A DNA stretch of 64,000 nt from Leclercia sp. 29361 (GCF_011290365.1 NZ_CP049786.1:4154001-4218000), one strand, 5' to 3'. Positions 20,096 to 30,337 are shown, counted from the stretch's first letter. Numbers and translations: made by a program. Notes: generated by a model from the sequence alone, not told the origin.

Positions 20096-20922
20096 CAGTA
20101 GCCTTCTGACGCAGTATCCGGGCGGAACTGCGTGCTTTGCAGGCGGCAGACTTCGGTCGTTAACGAGCCGTCGGCATGCAGTTCCAGCCAGCGCCAGCCA
20201 GGCGCAATGGTATCTAAGGTGAAGTTCGCACAGTGCGGTTTGAACTGCACGCAGGTAGAGGGCGTAGCCAGCAGGCGACGACCGTTCCAGTCGAGATCCA
20301 GCTCCTGGTGAATATGGCCGCAGAGTAAGTTATTCACCCGCGGGAACTTCATCAGCACCCGATCGAGGGCAGCGGAGTTACGCAGGCTGTGCTGATCGAG
20401 CCAGCTGCATCCTGCCGGCAGCGGATGATGGTGCAGTAAAAGCAGGGTATGACGCTCAGGATTGGCCTCAAGTTTTGCTTCGAGCCACTCCAGCTGAAAC
20501 TCGCTCAGCTCGCCGTGCGGCACGCCGAAGACCTGGCTGTCGAGCAGCATAATTTGCCAGTTGTCGCCCGTGTGGACCCGTTTCGCAGGCGAAATCCCCG
20601 CATCCTGAAGCGCGCTATACATTGAAGGTTGAAAATCGTGATTACCGGGTAACCAGACACAGGGCGCGTTAAAGCTCGCGATACCTTCAGCAAAATGCTG
20701 ATAAGCCGCGGAGGTTTGATCCTGCGCCAAATCGCCCGTGGCGACAATCAGATCGCACTCGCGCTTCTGGGCATGAATGGCTTCCAGAACAGCCTGATAA
20801 CTCTCCCAGGTATTCACACCTAACAGGGTTTCATGCTTATTGGCAAACAGGTGAGTATCAGTAATTTGCAATACCCTGACTGGCGCCCCACCAGCAACAG
20901 TCAGGTTCAACAGGCTTTCCAA
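20095..20922 (-). CDS. cpdA: 3',5'-cyclic-AMP phosphodiesterase CpdA
   Basis: CpdA hydrolyses cAMP to AMP and so tempers catabolite control by CRP. The 275-residue protein is a class III metallophosphoesterase with the ordered metal motifs [31 protein letters not shown] and CGHIHQELD, which bind the iron/metal pair. It lies in the conserved nudF-yqiB-cpdA-yqiA-parE order and overlaps yqiA by one base. Confidence 0.96.
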   Translation of the reverse strand: MESLLNLTVAGGAPVRVLQITDTHLFANKHETLLGVNTWESYQAVLEAIHAQKRECDLIVATGDLAQDQTSAAYQHFAEGIASFNAPCVWLPGNHDFQPSMYSALQDAGISPAKRVHTGDNWQIMLLDSQVFGVPHGELSEFQLEWLEAKLEANPERHTLLLLHHHPLPAGCSWLDQHSLRNSAALDRVLMKFPRVNNLLCGHIHQELDLDWNGRRLLATPSTCVQFKPHCANFTLDTIAPGWRWLELHADGSLTTEVCRLQSTQFRPDTASEGY

Positions 20923-20949
20923 ATGGTGTCCTTAGGTAGGTTTACGACG

Positions 20950-21372
20950 CTAACAAACCGGAATCGCCATCGCTCCATGTGCTAAACAGTATCGTAGCCA
21001 ATCGGCCAAAAACTGATTAATTTGATGCTTTTCGTCACGTTGATGCAACTTTTTATTTGGGTAATCATAACGCGCTTTGAAGCGGAAGATCTGCTGACTT
21101 GAACACACTTCAGCGACCATCGCGTCATGGTAGAGCCGCACCGTCATCGACGGCAGGCTCCAGTAGCTGATGGAGGGAGCGGTTTGCTCAATTTCCACCA
21201 GTGTAGTGTAACGGGTTGATTCAACAATAGTTAATCGATACTGCGCGTTGCTCACCTGATAGCTCACTGTTTCACCCACCGCATCGTTATGCGGCAGTAA
21301 TCGGCGCAATTGGGCGAAATTGGTCTCGCACAGGCGCATCATTTCAGGGAAGTCAGGTGTATAACGCTTCAT
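20950..21372 (-). CDS. yqiB: DUF1249 protein YqiB
   Basis: YqiB is a conserved 140-residue cytoplasmic protein (DUF1249) of unknown function. The start at 21372 ([12 protein letters not shown]) overlaps the nudF stop by four bases (ATGA), which decides the start over the longer frame reaching 21468. It is always found between nudF and cpdA in enterobacteria, as here. No catalytic motif can be named. Confidence 0.9.
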   Translation of the reverse strand: MKRYTPDFPEMMRLCETNFAQLRRLLPHNDAVGETVSYQVSNAQYRLTIVESTRYTTLVEIEQTAPSISYWSLPSMTVRLYHDAMVAEVCSSQQIFRFKARYDYPNKKLHQRDEKHQINQFLADWLRYCLAHGAMAIPVC

Positions 21373-22001
21373 TTTTTCCACTCGTTTCGTAAGTCCTGAT
21401 AATGCAGCTGGAGCCATTGCAAAGCGATGACAGAAGCCGCGTTGTCGATTTTCCCCTCTTCTACCCATTGATAAGCCTGCTCCCGACTTACCACATGAAC
21501 ACGAATATCTTCGTTTTCATCAACCAGACCGTGAATCCCTTGCGCGGTCGTGGCGTCCACTTCGCCAACCAGAATTGACAGGCGCTCACTGGTGCCGCCA
21601 GGGCTTGCCAGATAGCTGGTGATCGGTTTTGTACGACCGACATCAAGTCCGGCCTCTTCCATCGCCTCGCGGCGGGCGACATCGTCCGGCGTCTCGCCCT
21701 CTTCCACCATCCCGGCCACCATCTCCAGTAACCACGGGCTTTCGCTGGTATCCAGCGCGGCAATGCGAATCTGCTCTATCAGTACCACTTCGTCACGCAC
21801 TGGGTCAAAGGGTAGCAACACTGCAGCATGCCCGCGCTCAAAAATTTCGCGTCTGACTTCGCCACTCATTTCACCGTTAAACAGACGATGGCGAAAACGG
21901 TATAATTCCAGTGAAAAAAATCCGCTGTAGAGCGTTTCTCGTGCAATAATTTCTACATCGTTTTTTGTGAAAGTCACTGGCAACTTTTCTGGTTTATCCA
22001 T
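21369..22001 (-). CDS. nudF: ADP-ribose pyrophosphatase NudF
   Basis: NudF is a Nudix hydrolase that splits ADP-ribose, and other ADP-sugars, into AMP and ribose-5-phosphate. The 210 residues contain the Nudix box [20 protein letters not shown] with the required REAMEEAG core. The N-terminal swapped domain ([17 protein letters not shown]) supports a dimer as in E. coli. It is first in the nudF-yqiB-cpdA-yqiA run and divergent from tolC. Confidence 0.96.
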   Translation of the reverse strand: MDKPEKLPVTFTKNDVEIIARETLYSGFFSLELYRFRHRLFNGEMSGEVRREIFERGHAAVLLPFDPVRDEVVLIEQIRIAALDTSESPWLLEMVAGMVEEGETPDDVARREAMEEAGLDVGRTKPITSYLASPGGTSERLSILVGEVDATTAQGIHGLVDENEDIRVHVVSREQAYQWVEEGKIDNAASVIALQWLQLHYQDLRNEWKK

Positions 22002-22101
22002 GTTTGCATCCTGATATAAATGGTGGCGTTAAGGTGAAATTCAATTCTGCTAAACTGCGGTTTCTACTACAGTATGGTAAATTGGTGCAAGTTACTGCCG
22101 C

Positions 22102-22120
22102 ATGGCACGGAACGCCAACC
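22102..22120 (+). promoter_or_regulatory. Putative MarA/SoxS/Rob box upstream of tolC
   Basis: ATGGCACGGAACGCCAACC agrees with the 19-base marbox consensus (AYnGCACnnWnnRYYAAAY) at every defined position but one. It lies 22 bases before a TAGAAT -10 (22142-22147), which places it over the -35 region as at class II marbox promoters. E. coli tolC is known to be induced by MarA, SoxS and Rob. Confidence 0.6.
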
Positions 22121-22141
22121 TTTTGCAGTGGCGAAGTCTGC

Positions 22142-22147
22142 TAGAAT
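22142..22147 (+). promoter_or_regulatory. Putative -10 of tolC promoter
   Basis: TAGAAT preceded by TGC sits 58 bases before the tolC ATG. The -35 region is poor in consensus and covered by the marbox, which fits an activator-dependent promoter. Confidence 0.4.
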
Positions 22148-22204
22148 CGGTAGATATTTTTTAATTAGATCAGCGCTAACTAAGCTTCACAACAAGGAAA
22201 GCAA

Positions 22205-23626
22205 ATGAAGAAATTGCTCCCCATCCTCATCGGCCTGAGCCTGACGGGTTTCAGCGCGTTGAGTCAGGCAGAGGACCTGATGCAGGTTTATAAGCAGGCA
22301 CGTCTGAGCAACCCGGAACTGCGTAGGTCCGCCGCCGATCGTGATGCTGCCTTTGAAAAAATTAATGAAGCACGCAGCCCATTATTACCGCAGCTGGGTT
22401 TAGGTGCAGATTATACCTATAACAACGGTTACCGTGATGCTAACGGCGTCGACTCTAACGTCACCAGCGGTTCACTCCAGTTAACCCAGACGCTGTTTGA
22501 TATGTCTAAATGGCGTAACCTGAGCCTGCAGGAGAAATCTGCCGGTATTCAGGATGTCACCTATCAGACCGACCAGCAGACGCTGATCCTTAATACGGCA
22601 ACCGCCTACTTCAAAGTGCTGAGCGCCATCGATACGCTCTCCTACGTTGAAGCACAGAAACAAGCTATCTATCGTCAGCTCGATCAGACCACCCAGCGTT
22701 TCAACGTGGGCCTGGTGGCGATCACTGACGTGCAGAACGCCCGTTCACAATACGACAACGTGCTGGCGAACGAAGTTACCGCGCGTAACGACCTGGATAA
22801 TGCCGTCGAAGAGCTGCGTCAGGTAACCGGTAATTACTATCCGCAACTGGCCTCGCTGAACGTTGATCACTTCAAAGCCGAAAAGCCGCAGGCGGTGAAT
22901 GCCCTGCTGAAAGAAGCTGAAAACCGTAACCTCAGCCTGTTGCAGGCGCGTCTGAGCCAGGATCTGGCCCGCGAACAGATCCGCCTGGCACAGGATGGCC
23001 ATCTGCCAACCCTGAGCCTGAGCGCCTCCAGCGGTATTTCTAATACCAGCTACAGCGGTTCCAGAACCAGCGGTGCCCAGTACAACGATACCGATGTTGG
23101 CCAGAATAAAATCGGCCTGAACTTCTCCCTGCCAATCTATCAGGGCGGCCAGGTGAATTCGCAGGTCAAACAGGCGCAGTACAACTTTGTTGGTGCCAGC
23201 GAGCAGCTCGAAAGCGCGCACCGCAGCGTAGTACAGACCGTGCGTTCCTCCTTCAACAACGTGAACGCCTCTGTCAGCAGCATCAATGCCTACAAACAGG
23301 CCGTGGTCTCTGCCCAGAGCTCACTGGATGCGTCGGAAGCCGGTTATTCTGTCGGTACCCGTACCATCGTTGACGTGCTGGACGCGACCACCACGCTGTA
23401 CAACGCCAAACAACAGCTCTCAAACGCCCGTTACAACTACCTGATTAACCAGCTGAACATCAAGCAAGCGTTGGGTACATTGAACGAGCAGGATCTGCTG
23501 GCGCTGAACGGTGCCCTGGGTAAACCGATCTCCACTACTCCGGAAGCCGTGGCCCCGGAAAACCCACAGCAGGATGCCTCTGCTGACGGTTACACCGCCG
23601 CCGCTGCACGCACTACCAGCAACTGA
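22205..23626 (+). CDS. tolC: Outer membrane channel TolC
   Basis: TolC is the trimeric outer-membrane duct shared by AcrAB-type multidrug pumps and type I secretion systems. The 473-residue precursor has a signal peptide (MKKLLPILIGLSLTGFSALS, cleaved after QAE-type sequence near residue 22). Two structural repeats follow, seen as NPELRRSAADRDAA and the later QLESAHRSVVQTVRSSFNNV helical segments, plus conserved GLVAITDVQNARSQYD and GTRTIVDVLDATTTLYNAK. AACAAGGAAAGCAA precedes the ATG. It is followed by a terminator and ygiBC. Confidence 0.98.
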   Translation: MKKLLPILIGLSLTGFSALSQAEDLMQVYKQARLSNPELRRSAADRDAAFEKINEARSPLLPQLGLGADYTYNNGYRDANGVDSNVTSGSLQLTQTLFDMSKWRNLSLQEKSAGIQDVTYQTDQQTLILNTATAYFKVLSAIDTLSYVEAQKQAIYRQLDQTTQRFNVGLVAITDVQNARSQYDNVLANEVTARNDLDNAVEELRQVTGNYYPQLASLNVDHFKAEKPQAVNALLKEAENRNLSLLQARLSQDLAREQIRLAQDGHLPTLSLSASSGISNTSYSGSRTSGAQYNDTDVGQNKIGLNFSLPIYQGGQVNSQVKQAQYNFVGASEQLESAHRSVVQTVRSSFNNVNASVSSINAYKQAVVSAQSSLDASEAGYSVGTRTIVDVLDATTTLYNAKQQLSNARYNYLINQLNIKQALGTLNEQDLLALNGALGKPISTTPEAVAPENPQQDASADGYTAAAARTTSN

Positions 23627-23633
23627 TATTGAT

Positions 23634-23658
23634 ACCGGCCTGGGTTCACCAGGCCGGT
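23634..23658 (+). terminator. Terminator after tolC
   Basis: A 10-bp perfect stem (ACCGGCCTGG/CCAGGCCGGT) with a 5-base loop lies right after the tolC stop and is followed by TTAAATCCT. The weak T tract suggests partial read-through into ygiBC. Confidence 0.65.
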
Positions 23659-23799
23659 TAAATCCTGCCTGCCCGACAAAAAAACGTAAGCCAACGTAAA
23701 GATCCCCCTGTTTGACGCCGATCGCTTCAATTTCCACCACTCATCCTCTATTCTGAGCGTTATTTTCTGTGTTTTACCACTGGGTCCTGGAAGACAATT

Positions 23800-24465
23800 A
23801 TGAAACGGACAAAATCCATTAATCACGCCTCGTTCCGCAAAAGCTGGAACGCGCGTCATCTCACCCCTGTCGCCCTGGCGTTTACCGCTGTTTTTATGCT
23901 GGCAGGCTGTGAACAAACTGACGAAACGGTTTCGCTCTATCAGAATGCCGATGACTGTGCTGCAGCCACCGGTAAAAGTGCGGAGTGTACCGCCTCTTAC
24001 AACAACGCCCTGAAGGAAGCGGAACGCACCGCGCCGAAATACGCCAGCCGTGAAGACTGCGTGGCAGAATTTGGCGAAGGTCAGTGCCAGCAGGCGCCGG
24101 CTCAGGCGGGTACCGCCCCGGAAAACCAGGCCCAGGCACAGTCCAGCGGCAGCTTCTGGATGCCGCTGATGGCGGGTTATATGATGGGCCGTCTGATGGG
24201 TGGTGGCGCGGGTTATAAACAGCAGCCGCTGTTCAGCTCGAAAAACCCGGCCAGCCCGGCTTACGGCCAGTACACCGATGCCAGCGGCAAAGGTTACGGC
24301 GCTGCCCAACCAGGCCGCACCATGAACGTGCCTAAGACCGCCATGGCACCAAAACCAGCGACCACGAATACCGTTACCCGCGGCGGCTTCGGTGACTCTG
24401 TTGCCAAACAGAACACCATGCAGCGTAGCGCGACCGGCACCTCAACACGCTCTATGGGCGGCTGA
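23800..24465 (+). CDS. ygiB: YgiB, DUF1190 putative lipoprotein
   Basis: YgiB (UPF0441/DUF1190) is a 221-residue envelope protein of unknown role that accompanies tolC and ygiC. A basic N-region of about 27 residues precedes a hydrophobic stretch ending in the lipobox-like FMLAGC, so it may be a lipoprotein although the n-region is unusually long. The rest is rich in Ala, Gly and Gln with paired cysteines ([14 protein letters not shown] and [11 protein letters not shown]). A C-terminal low-complexity tail follows. It ends 2 bp before ygiC. A cell-envelope role with TolC is a guess from context. Confidence 0.9.
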   Translation: MKRTKSINHASFRKSWNARHLTPVALAFTAVFMLAGCEQTDETVSLYQNADDCAAATGKSAECTASYNNALKEAERTAPKYASREDCVAEFGEGQCQQAPAQAGTAPENQAQAQSSGSFWMPLMAGYMMGRLMGGGAGYKQQPLFSSKNPASPAYGQYTDASGKGYGAAQPGRTMNVPKTAMAPKPATTNTVTRGGFGDSVAKQNTMQRSATGTSTRSMGG

Positions 24466-24467
24466 TA

Positions 24468-25628
24468 ATGGAACGAGTCAGTATTGTTGAGCGCCCGGAC
24501 TGGCGCGAAAAAGCCACCGAATACGGTTTCAACTTTCACACCATGTACGGCGAGCCGTACTGGTGTGAAGATGCCTATTACAAGCTGACCCTCGACCAGG
24601 TTGAAAAGCTGGAAGCGGTGACGGCTGAACTGCATCAGATGTGCCTGAAGGTCGTGGAGAAGGTCATTGCCAGCGATGAGCTGCTGACTAAATTCCGCAT
24701 TCCGAAGCACACCTGGGGCTTTGTGCGTCAGTCATGGCAGACGCATCAGCCGTCGCTCTATTCGCGCCTCGATCTGGCGTGGGATGGCGTCGGTGAGCCG
24801 AAGATGCTCGAGAACAACGCCGATACGCCAACCTCGTTGTACGAAGCGGCTTTCTTCCAGTATATCTGGCTCGAAGATCAGGTCGCGGCGGGCAACCTGC
24901 CTGAAGGCAGCGATCAGTTCAACAGCCTGCAGGAAAAGCTGATTGAGCGTTTCGCTGAGCTGCGCGAGCAGCACGGCTTCAACCTGCTGCACTTCGCCTG
25001 CTGTCGTGACACGGTTGAAGATCGCGGCACGGTGCAGTATCTGCAGGATTGCGCAGCCGAGGCCGAGGTTGCCAGCGAGTTTCTCTATATAGAAGATATC
25101 GGGCTGGGCGAAAGAGGCCAGTTCACCGATACGCAGGATCAGGTTATCAGTAATCTGTTCAAGCTCTATCCGTGGGAATACATGCTGCGCGAAGTGTTCT
25201 CCACTAAACTGGAAGATGCTGGCGTGCGCTGGCTGGAACCGGCGTGGAAGAGCATTATCTCCAACAAGGCCCTGCTGCCACTGCTGTGGGAGATGTTCCC
25301 GGACCATCCGAATCTGCTGCCAGCGTACTTCGCGGAAGATGACTATCCGCAGATGGATAAGTATGTCAAAAAGCCGATTTTCTCCCGCGAGGGGGCCAAC
25401 GTGTCGATTATCGAAAACGGTAGCACCGTGGAAGCGGTAGAAGGCCCGTATGGCGAAGAGGGAATGATTGTCCAGCAGTTCTATCAACTGCCGAAGTATG
25501 GCGACAGCTATATGCTGATCGGCAGCTGGTTGATCAACGATCAACCCGCCGGGATTGGCATTCGTGAAGATCGGGCGCTGATCACCCAGGATCTGTCACG
25601 GTTCTACCCGCATATCTTCGTGGAATAA
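24468..25628 (+). CDS. ygiC: YgiC, glutathionylspermidine synthase-like ATP-grasp protein
   Basis: YgiC belongs to the family of the synthetase half of glutathionylspermidine synthase, an ATP-grasp ligase. The 386 residues keep the conserved [20 protein letters not shown] opening, the [14 protein letters not shown] substrate segment, the [15 protein letters not shown] region and [11 protein letters not shown] nucleotide-binding segment. The amidase half is absent, as in all YgiC proteins, and the true ligase substrate is unknown. It is co-transcribed with ygiB. Confidence 0.93.
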   Translation: MERVSIVERPDWREKATEYGFNFHTMYGEPYWCEDAYYKLTLDQVEKLEAVTAELHQMCLKVVEKVIASDELLTKFRIPKHTWGFVRQSWQTHQPSLYSRLDLAWDGVGEPKMLENNADTPTSLYEAAFFQYIWLEDQVAAGNLPEGSDQFNSLQEKLIERFAELREQHGFNLLHFACCRDTVEDRGTVQYLQDCAAEAEVASEFLYIEDIGLGERGQFTDTQDQVISNLFKLYPWEYMLREVFSTKLEDAGVRWLEPAWKSIISNKALLPLLWEMFPDHPNLLPAYFAEDDYPQMDKYVKKPIFSREGANVSIIENGSTVEAVEGPYGEEGMIVQQFYQLPKYGDSYMLIGSWLINDQPAGIGIREDRALITQDLSRFYPHIFVE

Positions 25629-25657
25629 TCGTATTGCCGGGATTGTGCGGCGTGATG

Positions 25658-25690
25658 CCCTCACCCCGGCCCTCTCCCACAGGGAGAGGG
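25658..25690. repeat. Short dispersed repeat (copy 2)
   Basis: Same CCCTCACCCCGGCCCTCTCCC / GGGAGAGGG hairpin as at 11084-11117, here between the convergent ygiC and ygiD. Confidence 0.75.
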
Positions 25691-25731
25691 TGCAAACACT
25701 AAAAACGGTAACTCCTGTTACCTTTTTGCCT

Positions 25732-26523
25732 TTATTTCCCCACCTGCACCGACAACATACTCAAACTGCCCATCTCGATGCCCTCTACCGGTGTGGTAAT
25801 CGGCTCCTGACCATCCCACGCGCCCAGGATATAGAGCAGCGGCAGGAAGTGTTCCGCCGTCGGGTTCGAGAGCGAGCCGCCGTCGTGTGCCAGGTAATTG
25901 ACCAACGGATGCTCCTCTGCCGGCCCCTGCCAGTTCAGGTTCATTTTCACGTAATCATTAAATGACGTCGCCCACGGATAAGGCGTACTTTCCCCGTGCC
26001 AGCGGGCGGTGCGCAGGTTATGCACTACGTTACCACTGGCCACCAGCATAATGCCTTCGTCACGCAGAGAGGCGAGCTTACGCCCCATCTCCAGGTGCCA
26101 GGCCGCAGGTTTGGTGCTGTCGATGCTGAGCTGCACCATCGGGATGTCGGCATCCGGATACATCTTGATCAGCACGCCCCAGGAGCCATGGTCAAAGCCC
26201 CACGCCTCTTTATCGAGAGTGACCGGGATCGGGGCCAGCAGATCCACCAGCTGCTGCGCCAGCGCCGGGGAGCCCGGTGCCGGATAGTGTGTGTCGTACA
26301 GCGCCTGCGGGAATCCACCGAAATCATGGATGGTTTTCGGGGTTTCCATCGCGGTGACGCCGGTGCCCCGGGTAAACCAGTGCGCGGAGACCACCACAAT
26401 CGCCTTCGGACGCGGCAACGTCTCGCCCAGATGCCGCCAGGCGCGGGTGTAGACGTTATCTTCCAGCACATTCATTGGGCTGCCGTGACCCACAAACAGT
26501 GCTGGCATACGAGAAGAAGTCAT
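25732..26523 (-). CDS. ygiD: 4,5-DOPA dioxygenase extradiol
   Basis: YgiD is a class III extradiol dioxygenase (LigB fold) that cleaves L-DOPA in vitro and uses a metal bound by histidines. The start at 26523 (MTSSRMPALFVGHGSP) has AAGGATATC upstream and gives 263 residues; the in-frame ATG at 26541 overlaps that ribosome site, though E. coli is annotated with a similar extension. Conserved metal-site segments are VGHGSPMN, VVSAHWFTRG, GFDHGSWG and ASGNVVHNLR. It is divergent from zupT. Its physiological substrate is not established. Confidence 0.94.
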   Translation of the reverse strand: MTSSRMPALFVGHGSPMNVLEDNVYTRAWRHLGETLPRPKAIVVVSAHWFTRGTGVTAMETPKTIHDFGGFPQALYDTHYPAPGSPALAQQLVDLLAPIPVTLDKEAWGFDHGSWGVLIKMYPDADIPMVQLSIDSTKPAAWHLEMGRKLASLRDEGIMLVASGNVVHNLRTARWHGESTPYPWATSFNDYVKMNLNWQGPAEEHPLVNYLAHDGGSLSNPTAEHFLPLLYILGAWDGQEPITTPVEGIEMGSLSMLSVQVGK

Positions 26524-26686
26524 GATGATATCCTTACACAAGGTGTCGATTTGATAGCTTTACCTTAACCGTTAACCCGATAAGATGAACTCAGATAACC
26601 ATGATGAAGATCATCAGGAAATTTGAATGTAAGGGATCTGTAAAGGCGACTGTACCCTCTCGCATTGTGCGAGTTTAGCCTTTAAT

Positions 26687-26705
26687 ATTAATGAGAATCA
26701 TTATC
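26687..26705. promoter_or_regulatory. Putative Fur box before zupT
   Basis: ATTAATGAGAATCATTATC matches the 19-bp Fur consensus (GATAATGATAATCATTATC) at 16 positions. It ends 14 bases before the zupT ATG, just ahead of the ribosome site, where a repressor would block transcription or initiation. It also faces ygiD on the other strand. Confidence 0.65.
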
Positions 26706-26719
26706 ATAAGGAGAGGTGA

Positions 26720-27493
26720 ATGTCAGTTCCGCTGATTCTGACTATTCTTGCTGGTGCTGCCACGTTTATCGGCGCCATGCTCGGCGTCCTGGGCCAGAAG
26801 CCCTCTAACCGCGTGCTGGCCTTTTCCCTCGGCTTTGCGGCCGGGATTATGCTGCTCATCTCCCTGATGGAGATGCTGCCCGCCGCCCTCGGCACGGAAG
26901 GCATGTCGCCGGTGCTCGGCTACGGGATGTTTGTCGTTGGCCTGCTGGGCTACTTTGCGCTGGACAGAATGCTGCCCCACGCGCACCCGCAGGACCTGAT
27001 GCAAAAAGGGAGTCAGCCGCTGCCCGCTAACCTTCGGCGCACCGCCCTGCTCCTGACCCTGGGCATCAGCCTGCATAACTTTCCGGAAGGCGTTGCCACC
27101 TACGTGACCGCCAGCAACAATCTGGAGTTAGGTTTTGGTATTGCGCTGGCAGTGGCGCTGCACAATATCCCTGAGGGGCTGGCAGTGGCGGGCCCGGTCT
27201 ATGCAGCTACGGGATCAAAGCGTAAAGCTGTGTTCTGGGCAGGCATTTCCGGCATGGCGGAGATCCTCGGCGGGGTGCTGGCGTGGTTGATCCTCGGCAG
27301 CCTGATTTCGCCGGTGGTGATGGCGGCCATTATGGCAGCGGTAGCAGGAATTATGGTGGCGCTGTCGGTGGATGAGCTGATGCCGCTCGCCAAAGAGATC
27401 GACCCGAATAACAATCCCAGCTACGGCGTGCTGTGCGGGATGTCGGTGATGGGGCTCAGTCTGGTGTTACTCCAGACGGCCGGAATAGGCTAA
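26720..27493 (+). CDS. zupT: ZIP-family zinc/iron transporter ZupT
   Basis: ZupT imports divalent metals (Zn, Fe, Mn, Co) across the inner membrane. The 257-residue protein has eight hydrophobic segments. The ZIP signature helices show [13 protein letters not shown] and [15 protein letters not shown], which carry the HN-PE metal-binding pairs in helices 4 and 5. AAGGAGAGGTGA gives a strong ribosome site. The upstream Fur box suggests iron-linked repression. It converges on ribB, with a shared terminator. Confidence 0.96.
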   Translation: MSVPLILTILAGAATFIGAMLGVLGQKPSNRVLAFSLGFAAGIMLLISLMEMLPAALGTEGMSPVLGYGMFVVGLLGYFALDRMLPHAHPQDLMQKGSQPLPANLRRTALLLTLGISLHNFPEGVATYVTASNNLELGFGIALAVALHNIPEGLAVAGPVYAATGSKRKAVFWAGISGMAEILGGVLAWLILGSLISPVVMAAIMAAVAGIMVALSVDELMPLAKEIDPNNNPSYGVLCGMSVMGLSLVLLQTAGIG

Positions 27494-27524
27494 AAAAAAC
27501 GCCGGGTTATCCCGGCGTTTTTTA
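27492..27524. terminator. Bidirectional terminator between zupT and ribB
   Basis: ACGCCGGG/CCCGGCGT stem flanked by A8 on the left and T6 on the right, so it can act for both zupT (plus) and ribB (minus). Confidence 0.9.
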
Positions 27525-27535
27525 TTGATGCGTTA

Positions 27536-28189
27536 TCAGCTGGCTTTGCGCTCGTGCGCCTGGCGATACGCCACCAGATCTTCGATAGTGACTACCGCCA
27601 TGTTGTGCTTAGCGGCAAATTCGATGCACTCCGGCGCGCGCGCCATCGAGCCATCATCATTGGTCAGTTCACAGAGCACACCGGCAGGCTTGAAGCCGGC
27701 CAGCGTCACCAGGTCGATGGTCGCTTCGGTGTGGCCGCCGCGGGTCAGGACGCCGCCCGGCTGCGCGCGCAGCGGGAATACGTGGCCCGGACGGTTCAGG
27801 TCAGAAGGTTTTGCGCCATCGGCAATGGCTGCGCGCACGGTGGTTACACGGTCAGCAGCAGACACGCCGGTGGTCACACCGCTGGCCGCTTCGATGGTCA
27901 CGGTAAAACCGGTCCCGTAGGCGCTGGTGTTGTTCTCTACCATCATCGGCAGATCCAGCTGCTTACGATGATCTTCGGTGATACACAGGCAAACGATGCC
28001 GCTGCCGTGACGGATGGTCAGTGCCATCTGCTCAACGGTCATGGTTTCGGCGGCGAAAATCATATCGCCTTCATTTTCACGATCTTCATCGTCAAGCACC
28101 ATCACGCCGCGACCTTCGCGAAGCGCAGCAAGCGCCTGTTCTACACGGTCAGCAGAGGTGCCAAAAGAGGAAAGGAGCGTCTGATTCAT
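27536..28189 (-). CDS. ribB: 3,4-dihydroxy-2-butanone-4-phosphate synthase
   Basis: RibB converts ribulose-5-phosphate to 3,4-dihydroxy-2-butanone-4-phosphate and formate in riboflavin synthesis. The 217 residues equal the E. coli length. The acidic loop [12 protein letters not shown] holds the metal/substrate glutamate and aspartates. [10 protein letters not shown] and [11 protein letters not shown] carry the histidines. This is the stand-alone form, without the RibA cyclohydrolase domain. The FMN riboswitch at 28296-28440 controls it. Confidence 0.97.
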   Translation of the reverse strand: MNQTLLSSFGTSADRVEQALAALREGRGVMVLDDEDRENEGDMIFAAETMTVEQMALTIRHGSGIVCLCITEDHRKQLDLPMMVENNTSAYGTGFTVTIEAASGVTTGVSAADRVTTVRAAIADGAKPSDLNRPGHVFPLRAQPGGVLTRGGHTEATIDLVTLAGFKPAGVLCELTNDDGSMARAPECIEFAAKHNMAVVTIEDLVAYRQAHERKAS

Positions 28190-28295
28190 GGTAAAAAAAC
28201 CTCATTAAAATTATGGTTACCAGAATCAGGGCAGTCTTAGGAGCGCCGTCGTGCGGCAAAAAAATAACGTGAGCGGGCCTCGCCCGACTGGTTCG

Positions 28296-28440
28296 TTACT
28301 CTCTCCCATCCGGACTTTAACCGTCGGCCCCGGAATTACACCGGATCTGCTGACCTTTGAGTTTGCACCCAAAGCGCTCGCGGGCTTTCAGCATAGAGCT
28401 GATTTACCGCCGGTGGGGAATTTCGCCCCGCCCTGAGAAT
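28296..28440 (-). promoter_or_regulatory. FMN riboswitch (RFN element)
   Basis: Read on the minus strand, the 375-bp leader of ribB holds the full RFN element: GGGCGGGGCGAAATTCCCC, then ACCGGCGGTAAATCAGC, the species-variable arm GCCCGCGAGCGC, GGTCAGCAGATCCGGTG, and the closing CCGACGGTTAAAGTCCGGAT followed by GGGAGAGAGTAACG. Known role: FMN binding lowers ribB expression by attenuation and translation control. The rest of 28190-28564 is leader and the promoters of ribB and ubiK. Confidence 0.95.
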
Positions 28441-28564
28441 AAGCGGGATAACTATAACGCTAATGATTATGTTCGGCAACGCATAAGCTTCACACAAATC
28501 TGGTTTAAGGATCGCAGTTACGCGCTACAATGGTCGTTAACACCTTTTCTTCAAGGGAACTACC

Positions 28565-28861
28565 ATGATCGACCCAAAAAAAATTGAACAACTTGCCCGC
28601 CAGGTCCATGAATCTATGCCGAAAGGCGTGCGTGAATTCGGTGATGACGTTGAGAAGAAGATCCGCCAGGTGCTGCAGTCGCAGCTGATGCGTCTGGATC
28701 TGGTCAGCCGTGAAGAATTTGACGTACAGACGCAGGTGCTGCTGCGTACCCGCGAGAAAATCGCCCTGCTGGAGCAGCGTCTGACCGAGCTGGAAAACCG
28801 CAACGTCGTTGATGAAGTAAAACCGGCGCCGGCGATCCCACCGGTAGATAACGTGGAATAA
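28565..28861 (+). CDS. ubiK: Ubiquinone biosynthesis accessory factor UbiK
   Basis: UbiK (YqiC, BMFP family) is a 98-residue coiled-coil protein that helps the soluble ubiquinone-synthesis complex with UbiJ and binds lipids. The N-terminal amphipathic region ([17 protein letters not shown]) and a long C-terminal coiled coil (about 48-82, [20 protein letters not shown]) are clear. AAGGGAACTACC precedes the ATG. It is followed by a strong terminator before the convergent hldE. Confidence 0.95.
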   Translation: MIDPKKIEQLARQVHESMPKGVREFGDDVEKKIRQVLQSQLMRLDLVSREEFDVQTQVLLRTREKIALLEQRLTELENRNVVDEVKPAPAIPPVDNVE

Positions 28862-28875
28862 TGCCACCACCCTGC

Positions 28876-28906
28876 AAAAAAAACGGGCCTTGCGGCCCGT
28901 TTTTTA
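28876..28906. terminator. Terminator between ubiK and hldE
   Basis: ACGGGCC/GGCCCGT stem with A8 before and T6 after, usable in both directions; it overlaps the end of hldE. Confidence 0.9.
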
Positions 28907-30337
28907 TTTCTCACTGTCTTTCTGGATCTTCTTAATGATGTTGGTGGTTGAACACCCGTCCTCAAAGTTGAGTACCATCACTTCCCCGCCGTTGGCCCAC
29001 ACCTCTTCGCTACCCGCGATCTGTTCAGGCTTGTAGTCACCGCCTTTGACCAGCAGATCCGGCAGGATCCCGGCAATCAGGCGCTGCGGCGTGTCTTCTT
29101 CGAACGAGACCACCCAGTCCACCGCTTCCAGCGCGCCGAGTACGATCATGCGCTGCTCAAGCGGGTTCACCGGCCGGGTCTCGCCTTTCAGGCGTTTGGT
29201 GGAGGCATCGCTGTTAACCGCCACAATCAGACGGTCGCCCAGCTTGCGCGCGTTCGCCAGATAGGAGACATGACCCGCGTGCAGAATGTCGAACACGCCG
29301 TTGGTCATCACCACTTTCTCGCCACGCTTACGGGCGGCGGCAACCGCCACTTTCAGCTCATCTTCGCTCATCACGCCAAAACCGGTATCGGCACGACCGC
29401 GCACCGCGTTTTCCAGTTCGATTGGCGAAACGGTAGAGGTCCCCAGTTTACCCACTACCACGCCCGCGGCGGCATTGGCAAAGTAGCAGGCCTCTTCCAG
29501 CGTATTACCTGCGGCAAGCGTTGCCGCCAGCACGCCAATAACCGTATCACCGGCACCGGTGACGTCATACACTTCCTGCGCCTGGGTTGGCATATGCAGC
29601 GGCGCTTTGCCCGGCTGCAGCAGGGTCATCCCCTGCTCGGAGCGGGTCACCAGCAGCGCGGAGAAGTCGAAGTCGGCGATGATCTTCATGCCGCGCTCAA
29701 CGATCTCCTCTTCGGTTTTGCATTTACCCGCTACCGCTTCGAACTCAGACAGGTTCGGCGTAAGCAGCGTCGCCCCGCGATAGCGTTCGAAATCGGTACC
29801 TTTCGGATCGATCAGCACCGGCACACCGGCATCGCGCGCCAGGGTAATCATCTGCTGCACGCTGGCCAGCGCCCCTTTGGCGTAGTCAGAGAGCACCAGC
29901 GCGCCGATATTGCCCAGCGCCTGGTTGATGCGCTCGTGCAGCGGCTCCGGATCCACGCCTTCAAAGCCCTCTTCGAAGTCGAGGCGGATCAGCTGCTGGT
30001 TGCGCGACAGCACGCGCAGCTTGGTGATGGTCGGGTGCGTCGGAACAGAAACGAAGTCACATTTGACGTTCACGTCCGCCAGGGTCTTGCTCAGCGCACG
30101 CGCCGCGTCGTCGATACCGGTCAGCCCCACCAGACGCGAATGCGCGCCGAGGGAAGCAATATTCATCGCCACGTTTGCCGCGCCGCCAGGACGCTCTTCT
30201 ATGGTATCCACCTTCACCACCGGGACCGGGGCTTCCGGGGAAATGCGGCTGGTTGGCCCATACCAGTAGCGATCCAGCATCACATCGCCAACCACCATAA
30301 CTCCAGCACGTTCAAACTCTGGCAGTGTTACTTTCAT
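28904..30337 (-). CDS. hldE: Bifunctional heptose-7-phosphate kinase / heptose-1-phosphate adenylyltransferase
   Basis: HldE makes the ADP-heptose precursor of the lipopolysaccharide inner core. The 477 residues match E. coli. The N-terminal ribokinase-fold kinase (about 1-318) has [17 protein letters not shown] and the catalytic [15 protein letters not shown]. The C-terminal cytidylyltransferase-fold domain (about 344-477) has [15 protein letters not shown] with the HxGH motif. It lies 40 bp upstream of the next minus-strand direction gene order glnE-hldE, the usual ygiF-glnE-hldE cluster, and is likely co-transcribed with glnE. Confidence 0.97.
   Translation of the reverse strand: MKVTLPEFERAGVMVVGDVMLDRYWYGPTSRISPEAPVPVVKVDTIEERPGGAANVAMNIASLGAHSRLVGLTGIDDAARALSKTLADVNVKCDFVSVPTHPTITKLRVLSRNQQLIRLDFEEGFEGVDPEPLHERINQALGNIGALVLSDYAKGALASVQQMITLARDAGVPVLIDPKGTDFERYRGATLLTPNLSEFEAVAGKCKTEEEIVERGMKIIADFDFSALLVTRSEQGMTLLQPGKAPLHMPTQAQEVYDVTGAGDTVIGVLAATLAAGNTLEEACYFANAAAGVVVGKLGTSTVSPIELENAVRGRADTGFGVMSEDELKVAVAAARKRGEKVVMTNGVFDILHAGHVSYLANARKLGDRLIVAVNSDASTKRLKGETRPVNPLEQRMIVLGALEAVDWVVSFEEDTPQRLIAGILPDLLVKGGDYKPEQIAGSEEVWANGGEVMVLNFEDGCSTTNIIKKIQKDSEK

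Noticed and set aside
26524-26541. Longer ygiD start at 26541
   Set aside because: The 26541 ATG overlaps the AAGGA site that serves the ATG at 26523, so the shorter form is favoured, though not proven.
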